Assembly: GCA_035691185.1 (NCBI GenBank)
Contig: DASSJN010000176.1
Coordinates: 1-23,217, forward strand
DNA length: 23,217 nucleotides
DNA from: RPQJ01 sp035691185
GTDB taxonomy: Bacteria; Pseudomonadota; Gammaproteobacteria; Steroidobacterales; Steroidobacteraceae
Reading direction: 5' to 3'
In this document: one piece after another, positions 21,989 to 23,217 of the stretch
Numbering within the stretch: the stretch's first letter is position 1
Layout of the letters: each line of letters starts with the position of its first letter
The notes under the pieces: model-generated
The model's database searches: none
Seen by the model: only the letters and a program-made list of their open reading frames with translations
Told to the model about the DNA's origin: nothing
Program-made: the position numbers and the translations under genes

Positions 21989-23217
21989 TGGCGCACGTAT
22001 CGGACCTGATCGCCACGGACATCGAGGCGTACCTGCAGGCGCACGAGCACAAGAGCCTGCTGCGCTTCATCACCTGCGGCAGCGTCGACGACGGCAAGTC
22101 GACGCTGATCGGCCGGCTGCTCTACGACTCGAAGATGATCTTCGAGGACCAGCTGGCCGCGCTCGAGGCGGACTCGAAGAAGGTGGGCACGCAGGGCGGG
22201 GAGCTCGACTTCGCACTGCTGGTCGACGGGCTTGCGGCCGAGCGCGAGCAGGGCATCACGATCGACGTGGCCTACCGGTTCTTTTCCACCGACAAGCGCA
22301 AGTTCATCGTCGCCGACACGCCCGGGCACGAGCATTACACCCGCAACATGGTCACCGGCGCCTCGACCGCCGACCTGGCCGTGATCCTGATCGACGCGCG
22401 CAAGGGCGTTCTCACGCAGACGCGCCGGCACAGCTATCTCGTCTCGCTGATCGGCATCCGCAAGATCGTCGTCGCGATCAACAAGATGGACCTGGTGGGC
22501 TATGCGGAGGAGACGTTCGAGAAGATCGTCGCCGACTACGGCGCGTTCGCGAAGCAGGTCGGGCTCGAGGACTTCGTCGCGATCCCGGTCTCGGGCCTCC
22601 GAGGCGACAACATCACGGCGCCCTCCGAGCACACGCCCTGGTACCACGGGCCGACGCTGATGGGCTACCTGGAGACGGTGGAGATCGAGGAACAGGCGCG
22701 CGAGCGGCCACTGCGGCTGCCGGTGCAATGGGTCAACCGGCCGAACCTCGACTTCCGCGGCTTCGCGGGCACGATCGCGAGCGGCAGCGTGCACCCGGGC
22801 GACCGCGTGCGCGTGCTGCCGTCGGGTCGGGAGAGCACGGTCGCCCGGATCGTCACGATGGACGGCGACCTGCAACGGGCCGTGGCCGGCCAGTCGATCA
22901 CGCTCACGCTGGCCGACGAGATCGACATCAGCCGCGGCGACGTGATCGCGAAGCCGGACAGCCTGCCGGGCGTCGCGGATCAGTTCGAGGCGGTCGTGGT
23001 GTGGATGTCGGACGAGCCGATGCTGCCCGGGCGCCCGTACTGGCTCAAGACCGGCACCAAGCAGGTCGCCGCGACGATCACCGAGCCCAAGTACAAGGTC
23101 AACGTCAACACGCTCGAGCACCTCGCCGCCAAGAAGCTGGAGCTCAACGAGATCGGCGTGTGCAACCTCTCGCTCGACCAGCCGATCGCGTTCGACCCCT
23201 ACACCGAATGCCGCGAG
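21988..23217 (+). CDS. cysN: Sulfate adenylyltransferase subunit 1 (CysN or CysNC), 3' end beyond the window
   Basis: CysN is the GTPase subunit of ATP sulfurylase; GTP hydrolysis drives adenylation of sulfate by CysD. The first 410 codons are present without a stop. It has an EF-Tu-like G domain with G1 GSVDDGKST at residues 31-39, an ERGITID-like switch (EREQGITIDVAYRFF), G3 DTPGHEHY starting at D110, and G4 NKMD at 165-168. Domains II and III follow, reaching LDQPIAFDPYTECRE, near the end of a CysN-only protein. Whether an APS kinase (CysC) domain is fused cannot be seen. The ATG overlaps the cysD stop by one base and has GGAAGG upstream. Confidence 0.97.
   Translation, partial: MAHVSDLIATDIEAYLQAHEHKSLLRFITCGSVDDGKSTLIGRLLYDSKMIFEDQLAALEADSKKVGTQGGELDFALLVDGLAAEREQGITIDVAYRFFSTDKRKFIVADTPGHEHYTRNMVTGASTADLAVILIDARKGVLTQTRRHSYLVSLIGIRKIVVAINKMDLVGYAEETFEKIVADYGAFAKQVGLEDFVAIPVSGLRGDNITAPSEHTPWYHGPTLMGYLETVEIEEQARERPLRLPVQWVNRPNLDFRGFAGTIASGSVHPGDRVRVLPSGRESTVARIVTMDGDLQRAVAGQSITLTLADEIDISRGDVIAKPDSLPGVADQFEAVVVWMSDEPMLPGRPYWLKTGTKQVAATITEPKYKVNVNTLEHLAAKKLELNEIGVCNLSLDQPIAFDPYTECRE

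Noticed and set aside
21832..23121. 429-codon open frame on the minus strand at the right end
   Set aside because: It is the antisense shadow of cysN, whose plus-strand frame has all GTPase motifs.
1..23217. tRNA or rRNA genes, CRISPR arrays, intact insertion sequences, prophage or defence genes
   Set aside because: No such sequence or protein family was recognised; almost all bases are in identified genes or gaps under 240 bases.

Overview
The window is a high-GC chromosomal segment from a gammaproteobacterium, centred on the replication origin. The evidence is the gene order gyrB-recF-dnaN-dnaA on the minus strand, diverging from rpmH-rnpA-yidD-yidC-mnmE on the plus strand, together with E. 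coli-like lengths for DnaN (366 aa), GyrB (802 aa), MnmE (453 aa) and RnpA (about 117 aa). Three ParB-binding parS sites of the Pseudomonas/Bacillus type lie next to the origin. Genus cannot be fixed from the sequence; the GC content, the cytochrome c4-like protein and the wax ester synthase/DGAT gene would fit a Xanthomonadales-, Nevskiales- or Steroidobacterales-like lineage, but that is inference.

Layout: 1-199 is the start of a flavin reductase running off the left edge. Positions 339-6695 (minus strand) carry gyrB, recF, dnaN and dnaA; the 206-base dnaN-dnaA gap (5071-5276) is AT-rich with DnaA-box-like sites and is the best oriC candidate. The dnaA-rpmH gap holds a near-consensus sigma70 promoter for rpmH and one more DnaA-box-like site. 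Positions 6903-10817 (plus) carry rpmH, rnpA, yidD, yidC and mnmE: ribosome and RNase P parts, membrane protein insertion and tRNA wobble modification.

From 10907 onward the order departs from the textbook. A wax ester synthase/diacylglycerol acyltransferase and a small HExxH protein sit between mnmE and mnmG, which together make the 5-carboxymethylaminomethyl-uridine tRNA modification. The rsmG-parA-parB genes that often follow mnmG are not there; an orphan oligopeptide-binding lipoprotein follows instead. Next come a short NfeD-like membrane protein, a convergent SIMPL-domain periplasmic protein, a diheme cytochrome c4-like protein with a clear terminator, and a metallo-beta-lactamase-fold hydrolase. 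The right end is an apparent co-transcribed set: an acrylyl-CoA reductase-like gene (acuI/yhdH), cysD and cysN, whose starts and stops overlap; cysN runs off the right edge.

Non-coding structure is rich. It includes three parS sites (two inside recF); a dispersed inverted repeat built on CCTCTCC...GGAGAGG seen at four places, one of which has become the 3' end of the acyltransferase gene; a separate GGGGACACTCCGAATTTC repeat in three copies forming a long hairpin; and a 7-base tandem repeat directly before the acuI start. No tRNA, rRNA, CRISPR array, intact insertion sequence or phage gene was seen. I do not see a clearly new biological system; the most unusual items are the acyltransferase/HExxH pair inserted between mnmE and mnmG and the repeat-derived coding tail.
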